Shown piece by piece: positions 49,453 through 57,290 of a stretch of 64,000 nucleotides of DNA. How positions within the stretch are numbered: position 1 is the stretch's first letter; each line of letters opens with the position of its first letter. Origin of the DNA: Promicromonospora sukumoe (lineage in GTDB: Bacteria > Actinomycetota > Actinomycetes > Actinomycetales > Cellulomonadaceae). A program made the position numbers and the translations under genes. The stretch lies in assembly GCF_014137995.1 (NCBI RefSeq), contig NZ_JACGWV010000001.1:3286001-3350000 (forward strand), written 5' to 3'. Below the pieces are notes generated by a model. That model did no database searches. It was not told the origin of the DNA and saw only the letters and a program-made list of their open reading frames with translations.

Positions 49453-50403
49453 GTGACAGCGCCAGACCCGCCCGCATCACCCGACCCGGCCGACCTCGAC
49501 GCCGTCGTCGACGCCGTCGTCGACGCGCTCTACACGCAGCCGCTCGACGGGTTCATCGCCGCCCGCGACGCCGCGGCCCGGCAGGCGGTCGACACCGGCG
49601 ACAAGCTCGGCGCCGAGCGGGTCAAGCGCCTGCCCAAGCCCTCGGTCGCGGCCTGGGTGATCAACCACGTGGTGCGCGAGCGGCCCGACGACGTCGCGGC
49701 GCTGACCGCCGTCGGCGACGAGCTGCGGGCCGCGACGCAGGACCGGGACCGCGCCCGGATCAAGGCGCTGGACCACCTGCGCCGCGAGCGTACGGAGTCC
49801 CTGGTCGGCGCGGTGCGAGACGCCGGTGAGGTGGACGGCCGGCCCGTGTCGGCCGCCGTGCTCGACCGCCTCACCGAGACGCTGACGGCCGCCGTCATGG
49901 ACGCCGACGCCGGCGCGGCCGTGCGGGCCGGACGCCTGTCGCGCGGACTGCAGCACGCCGGCTTCGGCGTCGTGGACGAGGAGGGCGAGGAGGCCGACCT
50001 CGTCGCGCTGCGCCCGGAGGCGCAGGAGACGGCGGCGGAGGCGGGAGCGGAGCCGGAGCCCGAGCCGGCGGCGGAACCAAGCACGGCAGACGACGCCGAA
50101 CGAGCCGTCGAGGAGACCTCCGCCGCGGTGGACGCCCTGGAGGCCCGGCGCGACGACGTGGCCGACCGGCTGCGCGCCGCCGACTCCGCCGTCGGGCAGG
50201 CGCAGGACGAGGTGACGCGCCTGGACGAGGAGCTCGCGCGGTTGTCCGCCGAGCGCGACGCCGCGAGCGCCACCCTCGACGAGGCCCGGACGGCCGCGGA
50301 CGAGGCGCGCGCGGACCTGACAGCCGTCGAGCAGGAGCTCGACGAGGCGGAGGACCAGGCGGCGCAGGCCCGACGCCGGAGACGCGCGGCGCGCGGGCGC
50401 TGA
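49453..50403 (+). CDS. Coiled-coil protein of unknown function
   Basis: 316 residues. The N-terminal part (about 15-165) is helical and looks conserved (LDGFIAARDAAARQAVDTGD, RLPKPSVAAWVINHVVRE). An acidic Glu/Pro/Ala linker (about 180-215) leads to a long heptad-like coiled coil (about 218-305, VGQAQDEVTRLDEELARL) and a basic tail (ARRRRRAARGR). No enzymatic motif. Starts at GTG 49453 with CACGGT 6 nt upstream. Possibly a nucleoid- or envelope-associated structural protein, but this is a guess from composition. Confidence 0.7.
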   Translation: MTAPDPPASPDPADLDAVVDAVVDALYTQPLDGFIAARDAAARQAVDTGDKLGAERVKRLPKPSVAAWVINHVVRERPDDVAALTAVGDELRAATQDRDRARIKALDHLRRERTESLVGAVRDAGEVDGRPVSAAVLDRLTETLTAAVMDADAGAAVRAGRLSRGLQHAGFGVVDEEGEEADLVALRPEAQETAAEAGAEPEPEPAAEPSTADDAERAVEETSAAVDALEARRDDVADRLRAADSAVGQAQDEVTRLDEELARLSAERDAASATLDEARTAADEARADLTAVEQELDEAEDQAAQARRRRRAARGR

Positions 50404-50748
50404 GCACTGCGGGCGCGGTGCACGTGGGACTAGTTCGTGCGGCAGCCGCTACAGGATCCAGCCCTCTTCGATACAGCCCTTGTCGATCCAGCCCATTTTC
50501 GATCCAGCGCTGCCCCTCCGCAGGGGGCCCCAGCTGCGGAGGGGTATTGCCCGGCAGCGCCCGTCCCAGACACGAGAACTACCAATTGCACCGTATCAGC
50601 GTGAAATTAGCCCTGCGGACTGAGAATGCGCGAAAAGTCACCAATGTATGGGGCAATTCGGTCATCGCACATTAGTGTCTTTCGGCGTACTGATTTCACA
50701 TCACGAACTCGCTTCACCCGAGATCGGGCACCCCAACCGCGGGGCACC
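50404..50748. other. 345-bp gene-free region with repeats, hairpin and an A/T-rich tract
   Basis: Four CGATCCAGCCC-like repeats (50455-50508) precede a hairpin. The tract 50580-50715 is clearly poorer in G/C than the genes around it and has GTGAAAT and ATTTCAC about 80 bp apart. No credible gene. Confidence 0.6.
50513..50544. terminator. Hairpin terminator after the coiled-coil gene
   Basis: Perfect 11-bp arms CCCCTCCGCAG and CTGCGGAGGGG around a 10-nt loop, then TATT. GCGCTGCC and GGCAGCGC further out could pair as well. Confidence 0.6.
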
Positions 50749-51345
50749 TCAACCGCGGGGCAGCGCCGCCACCAGCAGCTCCACCGTCTCGTCCGCGGAG
50801 GACTCCTGCCCCACGACGATCTCCCGCCCGACCCCCAGCCGGTCGTCGAGCGTGAACCAGCCCGCCATCTGCTCGGGCGTGAAGTCGGCGGACTGCGGCC
50901 GGGTCGTGTGCCGACGGAGCGTCTCCTCGAACGGGACGTCCAGGTACGCGCACACCGTCGCGCCGGCGTGGTCCGCGACCAGGGCGGTGAGCATGGGCCC
51001 GTAGTGGTCGAACGCCAGGATGCCCTCCAGCACCACGGAGTAGCCGGAGTCCAGCGAGTGCCGCACGACGGTGTCGATCAGCCCGATGTTGACCCCGCCG
51101 GGCACGTCCTTCTCCCACAGCAGGATGCGGCGCAGGTAGTCCTGCTGCACCAGCGCCGTTCCCCGGCCCATCCGGCGGCGCAGCGCCGCCGCGACGGTCG
51201 ACTTGCCCGACCCGGACGGTCCCCGCACGACGACGAGCCGGGTGTCGGCGCTGCCCGTCAGGCTCTGCTGCCTGCCACGCTCCGCCGTCCCACCGCCGTA
51301 CCCGGCCACGCCTTGCTGCCCGGTCACACCCTGCTGCCCGGTCAC
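50749..51345 (-). CDS. P-loop kinase (AAA family)
   Basis: 198 residues. Walker A GPSGSGKST near residue 40; LVQQDYLRRILLWEKD and VVLEGILAFDHYGPML suggest a small nucleotide- or sugar-kinase-like fold often annotated as AAA family ATPase or zeta-toxin-like kinase. Substrate unknown. GTG 51345 overlaps the LysE stop as GTGA. The first 20 residues come from an 18-bp tandem repeat (VTGQQG) and are probably disordered. Confidence 0.78.
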   Translation of the reverse strand: MTGQQGVTGQQGVAGYGGGTAERGRQQSLTGSADTRLVVVRGPSGSGKSTVAAALRRRMGRGTALVQQDYLRRILLWEKDVPGGVNIGLIDTVVRHSLDSGYSVVLEGILAFDHYGPMLTALVADHAGATVCAYLDVPFEETLRRHTTRPQSADFTPEQMAGWFTLDDRLGVGREIVVGQESSADETVELLVAALPRG

Positions 51346-51359
51346 ACCTTGCTGCCGGT
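51311..51359. repeat. 18-bp tandem repeat across the LysE-kinase junction
   Basis: CCTTGCTGCCCGGTCACA occurs twice (second copy with one change) plus a partial third copy in the lysE 3' end. Duplication of the lysE tail appears to have created the kinase gene's present 5' end. Confidence 0.7.
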
Positions 51360-51983
51360 GAGCGCAAGCGTGCCGCCGAGCCCGATCATCATGCCGCCGC
51401 CCGTGGCACGGATGGCGGACAGGCGCCGCGGCGACGACGCGAACCACTCACGGGCCGTGCCGGCCAGCAGGGCCCAGATGCTGTCGAAGACCAGCGCCAC
51501 GAGCAGGAAGATCAGCCCGAGCGCCAGCATCTGCAGCGGGAGGTGCCCGGCGCGCACGTCGACGAACTGGGGCAGCGCCGCCACGAAGAACACGATGGTC
51601 TTCGGGTTGGTCACGCCCACCACGAAGCCCTGCCGCAGCGTCACCCAGTTCGACGGCGGCCGCCGACCGGGCGCGTCCTGCGCCTCGACGCCGACGCGCC
51701 GGTGCCGGATGGTCTGGACGCCCAGGTAGACCAGGTAGGCCGCGCCGAGCAGCTTGATGACCGTGAACACCACGATCGACTCGGCCACGATCGTGCCGAC
51801 GCCGAAGGCGACGGCCGTGACCAGCGGGAGGCCGCCCAGCTCGTTGCCGACGACGCTCAGCAGGCCGCTGACACGCCCCTGCGCGAGCGAGCGCCCGACG
51901 ACGAACAGGACGCTGGGCCCCGGGATCACGACGAGGATCACCGACGCCACGGTGAACGCGACAAGAGTCTCGACAGCCGGCAT
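51342..51983 (-). CDS. LysE/RhtB-family amino-acid exporter
   Basis: 213 residues, six membrane helices. Family signatures are ILVVIPGPSVLFVVGRSLAQ, GVGTIVAESIVVF, GAAYLVYLGVQ and GVTNPKTIVFF. Exports amino acids or related metabolites. TAGAGT ends 6 nt before ATG 51983 (leaderless). Coupled to the downstream kinase gene. Confidence 0.92.
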   Translation of the reverse strand: MPAVETLVAFTVASVILVVIPGPSVLFVVGRSLAQGRVSGLLSVVGNELGGLPLVTAVAFGVGTIVAESIVVFTVIKLLGAAYLVYLGVQTIRHRRVGVEAQDAPGRRPPSNWVTLRQGFVVGVTNPKTIVFFVAALPQFVDVRAGHLPLQMLALGLIFLLVALVFDSIWALLAGTAREWFASSPRRLSAIRATGGGMMIGLGGTLALTGSKV

Positions 51984-51989
51984 GGCACC

Positions 51990-51995
51990 ACTCTA
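51990..51995 (-). promoter_or_regulatory. -10 box (TAGAGT), leaderless
   Basis: Minus-strand TAGAGT ends 6 nt before ATG 51983. Confidence 0.5.
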
Positions 51996-52034
51996 GGACC
52001 GGGCGGGCGGCCTCTCGAAGCCCAATTTCCCGGC

Positions 52035-53579
52035 TCATTCCCCGCTCGTGTGCACGCCCTCCATCTGGTCCGCCCGGCGCACGTGCCGGGTGACCCACGG
52101 GCCGAGCAGCGCGAGCACGGCCGCGAAGCCGAGGGCGACCAGGCCGATGCCGCCGAAGTACGCGGTGTCGGACGCTCCCGCGGTGGCCTGCACGAGCTGC
52201 GCCGTGATGGCCTGCCCGGCGGCGGGCGCGAGGAACCAGAGCGCCATCGCCTGCCCCTGGTAGGCACGTGGGGCCAGCAGCGTGGTCGCGGCGAGGCCCA
52301 CCGGCGAGAGGCAGAGCTCGCCGAGCGTCTGGATCACGTACACGAGCGCGAGCACCCAGCCCGGCGTCAGGCCGTCGCCCGCCATGGCCGAGGCGCCGGC
52401 CAGCACCAGGAACGACAGGGCCGCGAGCGCCAGGCCGATCGCGAACTTGTACGGCGTCGGCGGGCGGTCCTTGGTGCGGACCCAGAGCCAGGCGAACACG
52501 GGCGCCAGGATGATGATCGAGGCCGGGTTGATCGACTGGAAGAACTCGGGGCTGACGGTGAACCCGAGCACCTCGCGCGACGTCCGGTCGGCGGCGAAGG
52601 TCGCGAGCGTGGTCGCGGCCTGCTCGAAGATCATGAAGAAGAGCATCGCGGCCACGAACAGCGGGATGTAGGCGATCAGGCGCGGGCGTTCCGCGTCGGT
52701 CACGCGCGGTGAGCGGTACATCGTGATGAAGAACGCGATGGGGGCGAGGAACGCGATGTAGCTGAGGGCGTCGATGAGGGCGTGCACCCCCCAGTCGCCG
52801 GACACGAGCCGCGCCACGAGGTACACGAGCACGACGGCGCCGAGGATGATCGCGAACATGCGCGCCACGGCGGGCCGCTCCCCCGGCAGCACGGGGTTGG
52901 GGACGACGTCGCCCGCGCCGTGCAGGTTCTTGCGGCCCAGCACGAAGAACACGAGCGCGAAACCCATGCCGATCGCGGCCACGGAGAACGCGGCGTGGTA
53001 GCCCCAGACGGCGCGGACGGCACCGACGATGATCGGCGAGAAGAACGAGCCGATGTTGATGCCCATGTAGAAGATCGAGAACGCCGACTCCCGCCGCGGG
53101 TCCTGCCGCTCGTACAGGGCGCCCACCATGGAGGACACGTTGGGCTTGAGCAGGCCGGTGCCGAGCGCGACGAGCACGATGCCCAGGTAGGAGAACCCGG
53201 CCGACGGGATCGAGAGGCACACGTGCCCGGCGGCGATGATGACGCCGCCGTAGAGCGTGGAGCGCCGCGCGCCGATGACCCGGTCCGCGAGCCAGCCGCC
53301 GACGACGGACAGCAGGTAGACGCCGGTGCCGTAGATCGAGACCAGGGCCTCGCCGAGCGTCTGCTCGAGGCCGAGGCCGCCGTTCGCGATCGTGTCGGTC
53401 AGGTAGTAGACCAGGATCGCGCGCATGCCGTAGTAGCTGAACCGCTCCCACAGCTCCGTGGTGAACAGGGTCATCAGCCCCAGCGGGTGCCCGAAGAACC
53501 GCCTGTCCCCCGCCACCGCGGCGGGTGGTGTCGAGTCCGGTCCGGTTCCTGACGGCGGTGTCGCCGAGCCTGTGCTCAT
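52035..53579 (-). CDS. Proton-dependent oligopeptide transporter (POT/PTR family)
   Basis: 514 residues with about fourteen hydrophobic segments. The POT signatures are present: ELWERFSYYGMRAILVYYL (the E-x-x-E-R-F-x-Y-Y-G motif) and FSIFYMGINIGSFFSPI. Imports di- and tripeptides with protons. The start is ATG 53579; a GTG directly before it is also in frame. The N-terminal about 30 residues are polar and Pro/Thr-rich. Confidence 0.92.
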   Translation of the reverse strand: MSTGSATPPSGTGPDSTPPAAVAGDRRFFGHPLGLMTLFTTELWERFSYYGMRAILVYYLTDTIANGGLGLEQTLGEALVSIYGTGVYLLSVVGGWLADRVIGARRSTLYGGVIIAAGHVCLSIPSAGFSYLGIVLVALGTGLLKPNVSSMVGALYERQDPRRESAFSIFYMGINIGSFFSPIIVGAVRAVWGYHAAFSVAAIGMGFALVFFVLGRKNLHGAGDVVPNPVLPGERPAVARMFAIILGAVVLVYLVARLVSGDWGVHALIDALSYIAFLAPIAFFITMYRSPRVTDAERPRLIAYIPLFVAAMLFFMIFEQAATTLATFAADRTSREVLGFTVSPEFFQSINPASIIILAPVFAWLWVRTKDRPPTPYKFAIGLALAALSFLVLAGASAMAGDGLTPGWVLALVYVIQTLGELCLSPVGLAATTLLAPRAYQGQAMALWFLAPAAGQAITAQLVQATAGASDTAYFGGIGLVALGFAAVLALLGPWVTRHVRRADQMEGVHTSGE

Positions 53580-53636
53580 CACCCGATCGTCGGCGTGTTG
53601 GCGGCGCGCCGCACGTCGGACGACAAAAACGGCGCT

Positions 53637-53690
53637 CGTCCGACGGCGGTGCTTGTCCGACGGCGGGGCTCACCTGACGGCGGTGCTCAT
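53637..53690. repeat. Three 17-bp GTCCGACGGCGGTGCT-type repeats
   Basis: Imperfect tandem units between the POT gene and the stop of the b561-like gene. No hairpin. The last unit runs into the 3' end of that gene. Confidence 0.6.
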
Positions 53691-54388
53691 CTCACTGCGC
53701 TGGCCCGTCCCCAGATCATCCGGCCCACCGTCCGCCGTCGGACCACGACACCGACGTGCGCCACGAGCGCCACGTAGAAGCAGAGGTGCGCGGCGATGTG
53801 GAGCGGCAGGAGGTCGGTGCTGCCGACCACGAGCGCGATGCCGGTCGCCGGGACCACGAAGAGCATCGCGAGCAGGGTGCGCTCGGCGTGGTGCAGCACC
53901 TTGCGGTCGGTGCGCGTCAGCCGCGGGTCCCAGGGCGGCAGCGGCGTCGTCCGGCGCCACACCACGCGCAGGACGCCGATCGCGACGATCGCCAGCCCCA
54001 GCAGCACGTGCCACGCGGGCAGCCCGAGCCCGCCGGAGGCGTCGAGGAGGCCGAACGCGCCGCCGTCGGCCCCACCCGCGCTGCCGGACCCGCCGCCCGA
54101 CCAGAGATCCGACCACGCCGAGCCGACGGCGTCGTCGGCGTCCTGCTCCCGGACGTCCTGCGCCTGCTCGCACGCCTCCTCGAGCTGGTCGAACCGGTCC
54201 TCCTCGGCGTCGGTCGTGTCGCCGCCGCTGCGGTCCTCCCCCGCCGGGTCGCAGTCGACGTCGGGCACGTCGGCGTCGTCGTCCATGACGTAACCCACGG
54301 CGAGCTGGGCCACGAGCAGCGCGACCGTCGCCCAGTGCAGGACCTTCGTGACGATGCCGTAGCCCTGATCACCGTTGCGCCATCTCAT
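53687..54388 (-). CDS. Cytochrome b561-like membrane protein
   Basis: 233 residues with four membrane helices. Histidines fit b-type haem ligation: VLHWATVALL (helix 1), LPAWHVLLGL, KVLHHAERTLLAMLF and LPLHIAAHLCFYVALVAHVG. A long acidic, Gln/Glu-rich insert (about 36-105, with Cys pairs) between helices 1 and 2 is unusual for the family. Likely transfers electrons across the membrane or anchors a periplasmic oxidoreductase. No linked partner. Confidence 0.8.
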   Translation of the reverse strand: MRWRNGDQGYGIVTKVLHWATVALLVAQLAVGYVMDDDADVPDVDCDPAGEDRSGGDTTDAEEDRFDQLEEACEQAQDVREQDADDAVGSAWSDLWSGGGSGSAGGADGGAFGLLDASGGLGLPAWHVLLGLAIVAIGVLRVVWRRTTPLPPWDPRLTRTDRKVLHHAERTLLAMLFVVPATGIALVVGSTDLLPLHIAAHLCFYVALVAHVGVVVRRRTVGRMIWGRASAVR

Positions 54389-54493
54389 GCGGGCAACCTC
54401 AGCGCAGGTGGGCGGTCCTGTCCAGCCCGCGTGGCTTGTCTTCACCCTGCGTCTCACCCCGGCCGTGACCTCAGAGGCGACCCGGGCGCTCCT

Positions 54494-54499
54494 TAGGCT
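54494..54499 (+). promoter_or_regulatory. -10 box (TAGGCT), leaderless
   Basis: TAGGCT ends 7 nt before ATG 54507. Confidence 0.5.
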
Positions 54500-54506
54500 G
54501 GGCCCC

Positions 54507-55121
54507 ATGACATCTCGCCCCTACCGGTCGGCCGTGCGCGAGCAGGCGGCGGCCTCCACACGCGCCGCGATCCTGGACGCGGCGGAGACGCTGTTCGCGC
54601 AGGACGGCTACGCCCGGGTGACGATCGGCCGCATCGCGCAGGCCGCCGGGGTCTCCCCGAACACCGTGTACGTCGCGTTCGGCACCAAGGTCGGCCTGGT
54701 GCGCGGCCTGACGGAGCGCGCGTCGGGCGAGGACAGCATCCAGGAGACGCTCGCGACGATCGCGGAGGCGGACGACGCCGACCGCATCGTCGACCTCGCG
54801 GTGCGCAGCGCCGGCGACGTCGTGCACCGGCACAGCCGGCTGATGACCGTGCTGGTCGCCAACGCGTCGGCCGACCCGGAGATCGGCGCGACGTTCCAGG
54901 GCACGGAGCGGCTGCTGCGCGAGCGGTTCGGGCTGATCACGGCCCGGCTGGAGGCGCTGGGCACGCTGCGCGCGGGACTGACCACGGATCGCGCCACGGA
55001 CGCGCTCGCCTACTACCTGAGCCCCGAGTCGTGGCTGCGGCTGGACGCGCTCGGGTGGACCCCGGAGAACCAGACGGCCTGGCTGCGGGAGCAGGTGCGG
55101 TACGCGCTGCTGGGGGCTTGA
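54507..55121 (+). CDS. TetR-family transcriptional regulator
   Basis: 204 residues. The N-terminal helix-turn-helix (AILDAAETLFAQDGYARVTI, then IAQAAGVSPNTVYVAFGTK) is typical; the helical ligand domain follows. It may control the glycosyltransferase gene 64 bp downstream or the divergent b561-like gene. No clear operator palindrome was found between 54389 and 54506. Confidence 0.9.
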   Translation: MTSRPYRSAVREQAAASTRAAILDAAETLFAQDGYARVTIGRIAQAAGVSPNTVYVAFGTKVGLVRGLTERASGEDSIQETLATIAEADDADRIVDLAVRSAGDVVHRHSRLMTVLVANASADPEIGATFQGTERLLRERFGLITARLEALGTLRAGLTTDRATDALAYYLSPESWLRLDALGWTPENQTAWLREQVRYALLGA

Positions 55122-55172
55122 CCTGCGACAGGACCCGTTCCGAGATGGCTTCGGATGAATCCGGAGTAGTCC

Positions 55173-55178
55173 TACACT
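55173..55178 (+). promoter_or_regulatory. -10 box (TACACT), leaderless
   Basis: TACACT ends 7 nt before GTG 55186. Confidence 0.5.
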
Positions 55179-55185
55179 AATCAAT

Positions 55186-56394
55186 GTGCGCATACTCTTC
55201 TCAAGCACTCCTGCCCACGGGCACCTGCTGCCCCTGCTCCCCCTCGCCCGCGCGTTCCGCGACCGCGGCGACGCCGTGGCGGTCCTGACCGCGGGCGCGT
55301 TCGCTCCCCTGCTCGACGCCGAGGGCATCACCCTGCTGCCCGCCGGCCCGACGGCGGACGTCCTGTTCGCCGAGTCGGCACGCCGCACCGGCGTCGACGC
55401 CGCCGCGGACCCCCGCCCGGAGGCCGTGGCGGACTTCTTCGCGGGCACCCGCGTCGACCTCACCGCCGACGACGCCCTCGCCGCCGCGCGGGAGTTCGCG
55501 CCGGACCTGATCGTGGCCGAGGCCCTGGACTTCGTCGGCCCCCTGGTCGCGGCCGCGCTGGACGTCCCGGTCGCCACGATGGCGTTCGGCCCGGCGATCC
55601 CCGCCGAGTTCACCGACGGCATGACCGCCGTCGTCGGCTCGCGGTACGCCGACCGCGGCCTGGCGCCCGTCCCCGCCCGGTGGCACCTCGACCCCTGCCC
55701 CGACCTGCTCCAGCCGCCGGGCTGGCAGGCGCCCGCCAACCGGGTCCCGGTCCGGCCGGAGCCGCACCGGGGCGCGGGCGGCGCGGGCACAGGTGCTGGC
55801 GCGGGAACGGGTGCGGAGTCCAGCTCGGGCGCGGTGTCGGACGACGCCGCGGGCGCGCCCGGCGACCGCCCCAGGGTGCTCGTCACGTTCGGCACGCACT
55901 TCTCGGACCCCGCGACGCTGACCCCGATCCTCGCCGAGCTGCGCACCGTCGGCGTGGACCTCGTCGTCACGCTCGGCCTCACGGCGAGCGCGGCGGACTA
56001 CGACCTTGCTGCTAGCGGCTCCGCTGACGTCTCTGCTGGCAGCGACATCACGTTCGCCGCCTTCACCCCGCTCGCGGACCTGCTGCACGACGTCGACCTC
56101 GTGGTCACCCACGGCGGCGCCGGCACGACGCTCGGGGTCCTGTCGCGCGGGCTCCCGCTCGTCGTCGTCCCGCAGGGCGCCGACCAGTTCCTCCAGGCGG
56201 CGGTCGTCAGCGCGTCCGGCACGGGCATCGCCGTGCAGCCCGGGCCCGACGTCGCCGAGACAGTGGCCAAGGCCGTCGTCACCCTGCGCACCGACCCCGG
56301 CTACACCGAGGCCGCCCGCACGGTAGCCGCCCAGATCGCCGCCATGCCGACCCCGTCCGACGTCGCCGCCACCCTGGCCGCATCCCTGGCCTGA
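55186..56394 (+). CDS. GT1/macrolide-type glycosyltransferase
   Basis: 402 residues of the UDP-glucuronosyltransferase/MGT fold. The N-terminal acceptor domain opens with ILFSSTPAHGHLLPLLPLAR. The C-terminal nucleotide-sugar domain has VVTHGGAGTTLGVLSRGLPL and PQGADQFLQAAVV, containing the donor-binding His, Gly and Asp-Gln. A Gly/Ala/Ser-rich linker (about 194-223) joins the lobes. Expected to glycosylate a small hydrophobic acceptor such as a macrolide or other xenobiotic. GTG 55186 follows a leaderless promoter; TetR lies directly upstream. Confidence 0.88.
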   Translation: MRILFSSTPAHGHLLPLLPLARAFRDRGDAVAVLTAGAFAPLLDAEGITLLPAGPTADVLFAESARRTGVDAAADPRPEAVADFFAGTRVDLTADDALAAAREFAPDLIVAEALDFVGPLVAAALDVPVATMAFGPAIPAEFTDGMTAVVGSRYADRGLAPVPARWHLDPCPDLLQPPGWQAPANRVPVRPEPHRGAGGAGTGAGAGTGAESSSGAVSDDAAGAPGDRPRVLVTFGTHFSDPATLTPILAELRTVGVDLVVTLGLTASAADYDLAASGSADVSAGSDITFAAFTPLADLLHDVDLVVTHGGAGTTLGVLSRGLPLVVVPQGADQFLQAAVVSASGTGIAVQPGPDVAETVAKAVVTLRTDPGYTEAARTVAAQIAAMPTPSDVAATLAASLA

Positions 56395-56416
56395 CCCGCC
56401 CCACCAACCCCAGCCC

Positions 56417-56485
56417 GCTCGTTGAGTGCGGGATATTCGCCCTTTTCTGCGTCTCAGAAGGGCGAATATCCCGCACTCAACGAGC
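56417..56485. terminator. Long inverted repeat (CGTTGAGTGC family, copy 1)
   Basis: Perfect 28-bp arms (56417-56444 and 56458-56485), core CGTTGAGTGCGGGATATTCG. It lies between the convergent glycosyltransferase and lipoprotein genes. CCCAG and CTGGG outside extend the stem. Related copy at 61841. Confidence 0.75.
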
Positions 56486-56503
56486 GCCTGGGGCCGGGTT
56501 CGG

Positions 56504-57202
56504 TCAGATCGTCTCGGCCTTCGTCTTCAGGGCCTCGAGCCAGATGTCGAGGCCGCCGCCGAGCATGCCCGCGACGGCGTCGTGGTCGGGGCCTTCGAGC
56601 GCGGCCAGGATGTCGGCGTCCCAGGACTCCTCCGTGTGTACGAGGGTCCCCTCGTCCGTCTCGGTGAAGGTCCACAGGTGGACGCCGCGGTCGATCTGGA
56701 TCGCCTCGCCGATCGCGGGCCCCTCCCAGAGCACGCACTTCCCGGGCTCCAGCTCCTGGACGCCGGAGGTGATGACCAGGGTGTCGGCGGGCGCGAAGTC
56801 CGACTCCGGCACGGGGGTGGTCCACTCGAACCGCGAGTCGGCGTCGAAGTCGCCGTCGTCGAGCCGCTTCACGGTCAGGACGGCGTCCTGCCACTCGTCC
56901 CACGCCTCGACGTCGGTCTGGACGTCCCAGACGACGTCGAGGGGCGCGTCGATCAGGATCTCGGTCGAGCGCGTGACGGGCGCCGCGTCGTCGATGGTGG
57001 CGCCGCCGCACTGGCCCGGCTGCGCGTCCTCTGGTGACGGGGCAGCGGGCTGTTCGGTGGACGCCGCGGGCGAGGCAGCGACATCGGCGTCCTCCGTGCC
57101 GTGCCCGGCGCCGCACCCCGTGGCGGCGACGGCGATCCCGACGGCGGTGGCGAGCGCCAGGGCGACCTGCGCGGGACGGCGGGGCGAGCTGAAAACGGTC
57201 AT
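56504..57202 (-). CDS. SRPBCC-fold lipoprotein
   Basis: 232 residues. Signal peptide ending in the lipobox VAATGC (Cys30), an Ala/Ser/Pro-rich tether (about 31-65), then a START/polyketide-cyclase-like domain (about 78-228: STEILIDAPLDVVWDVQTDV, then WDEWQDAV and GVHLWTFTETDEGTLV). Such domains bind hydrophobic ligands. Lipid-anchored on the outer face of the membrane. GAGGA precedes the ATG. Confidence 0.83.
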   Translation of the reverse strand: MTVFSSPRRPAQVALALATAVGIAVAATGCGAGHGTEDADVAASPAASTEQPAAPSPEDAQPGQCGGATIDDAAPVTRSTEILIDAPLDVVWDVQTDVEAWDEWQDAVLTVKRLDDGDFDADSRFEWTTPVPESDFAPADTLVITSGVQELEPGKCVLWEGPAIGEAIQIDRGVHLWTFTETDEGTLVHTEESWDADILAALEGPDHDAVAGMLGGGLDIWLEALKTKAETI

Positions 57203-57228
57203 GACAAGGTCCTCGGATTCTGAAGGGT

Positions 57229-57281
57229 GCTGGGTTTCTGGAAGCGCTGGGTTCTCTGGAAGCGCTGGGTTCTCTGGGAGA
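57229..57281. repeat. 18-bp tandem repeat (GCTGGGTTCTCTGGAAGC)
   Basis: Two and a half nearly identical units in the 88-bp gap between the multicopper oxidase stop and the lipoprotein start. Confidence 0.75.
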
Positions 57282-57290
57282 CAGCGCTGC

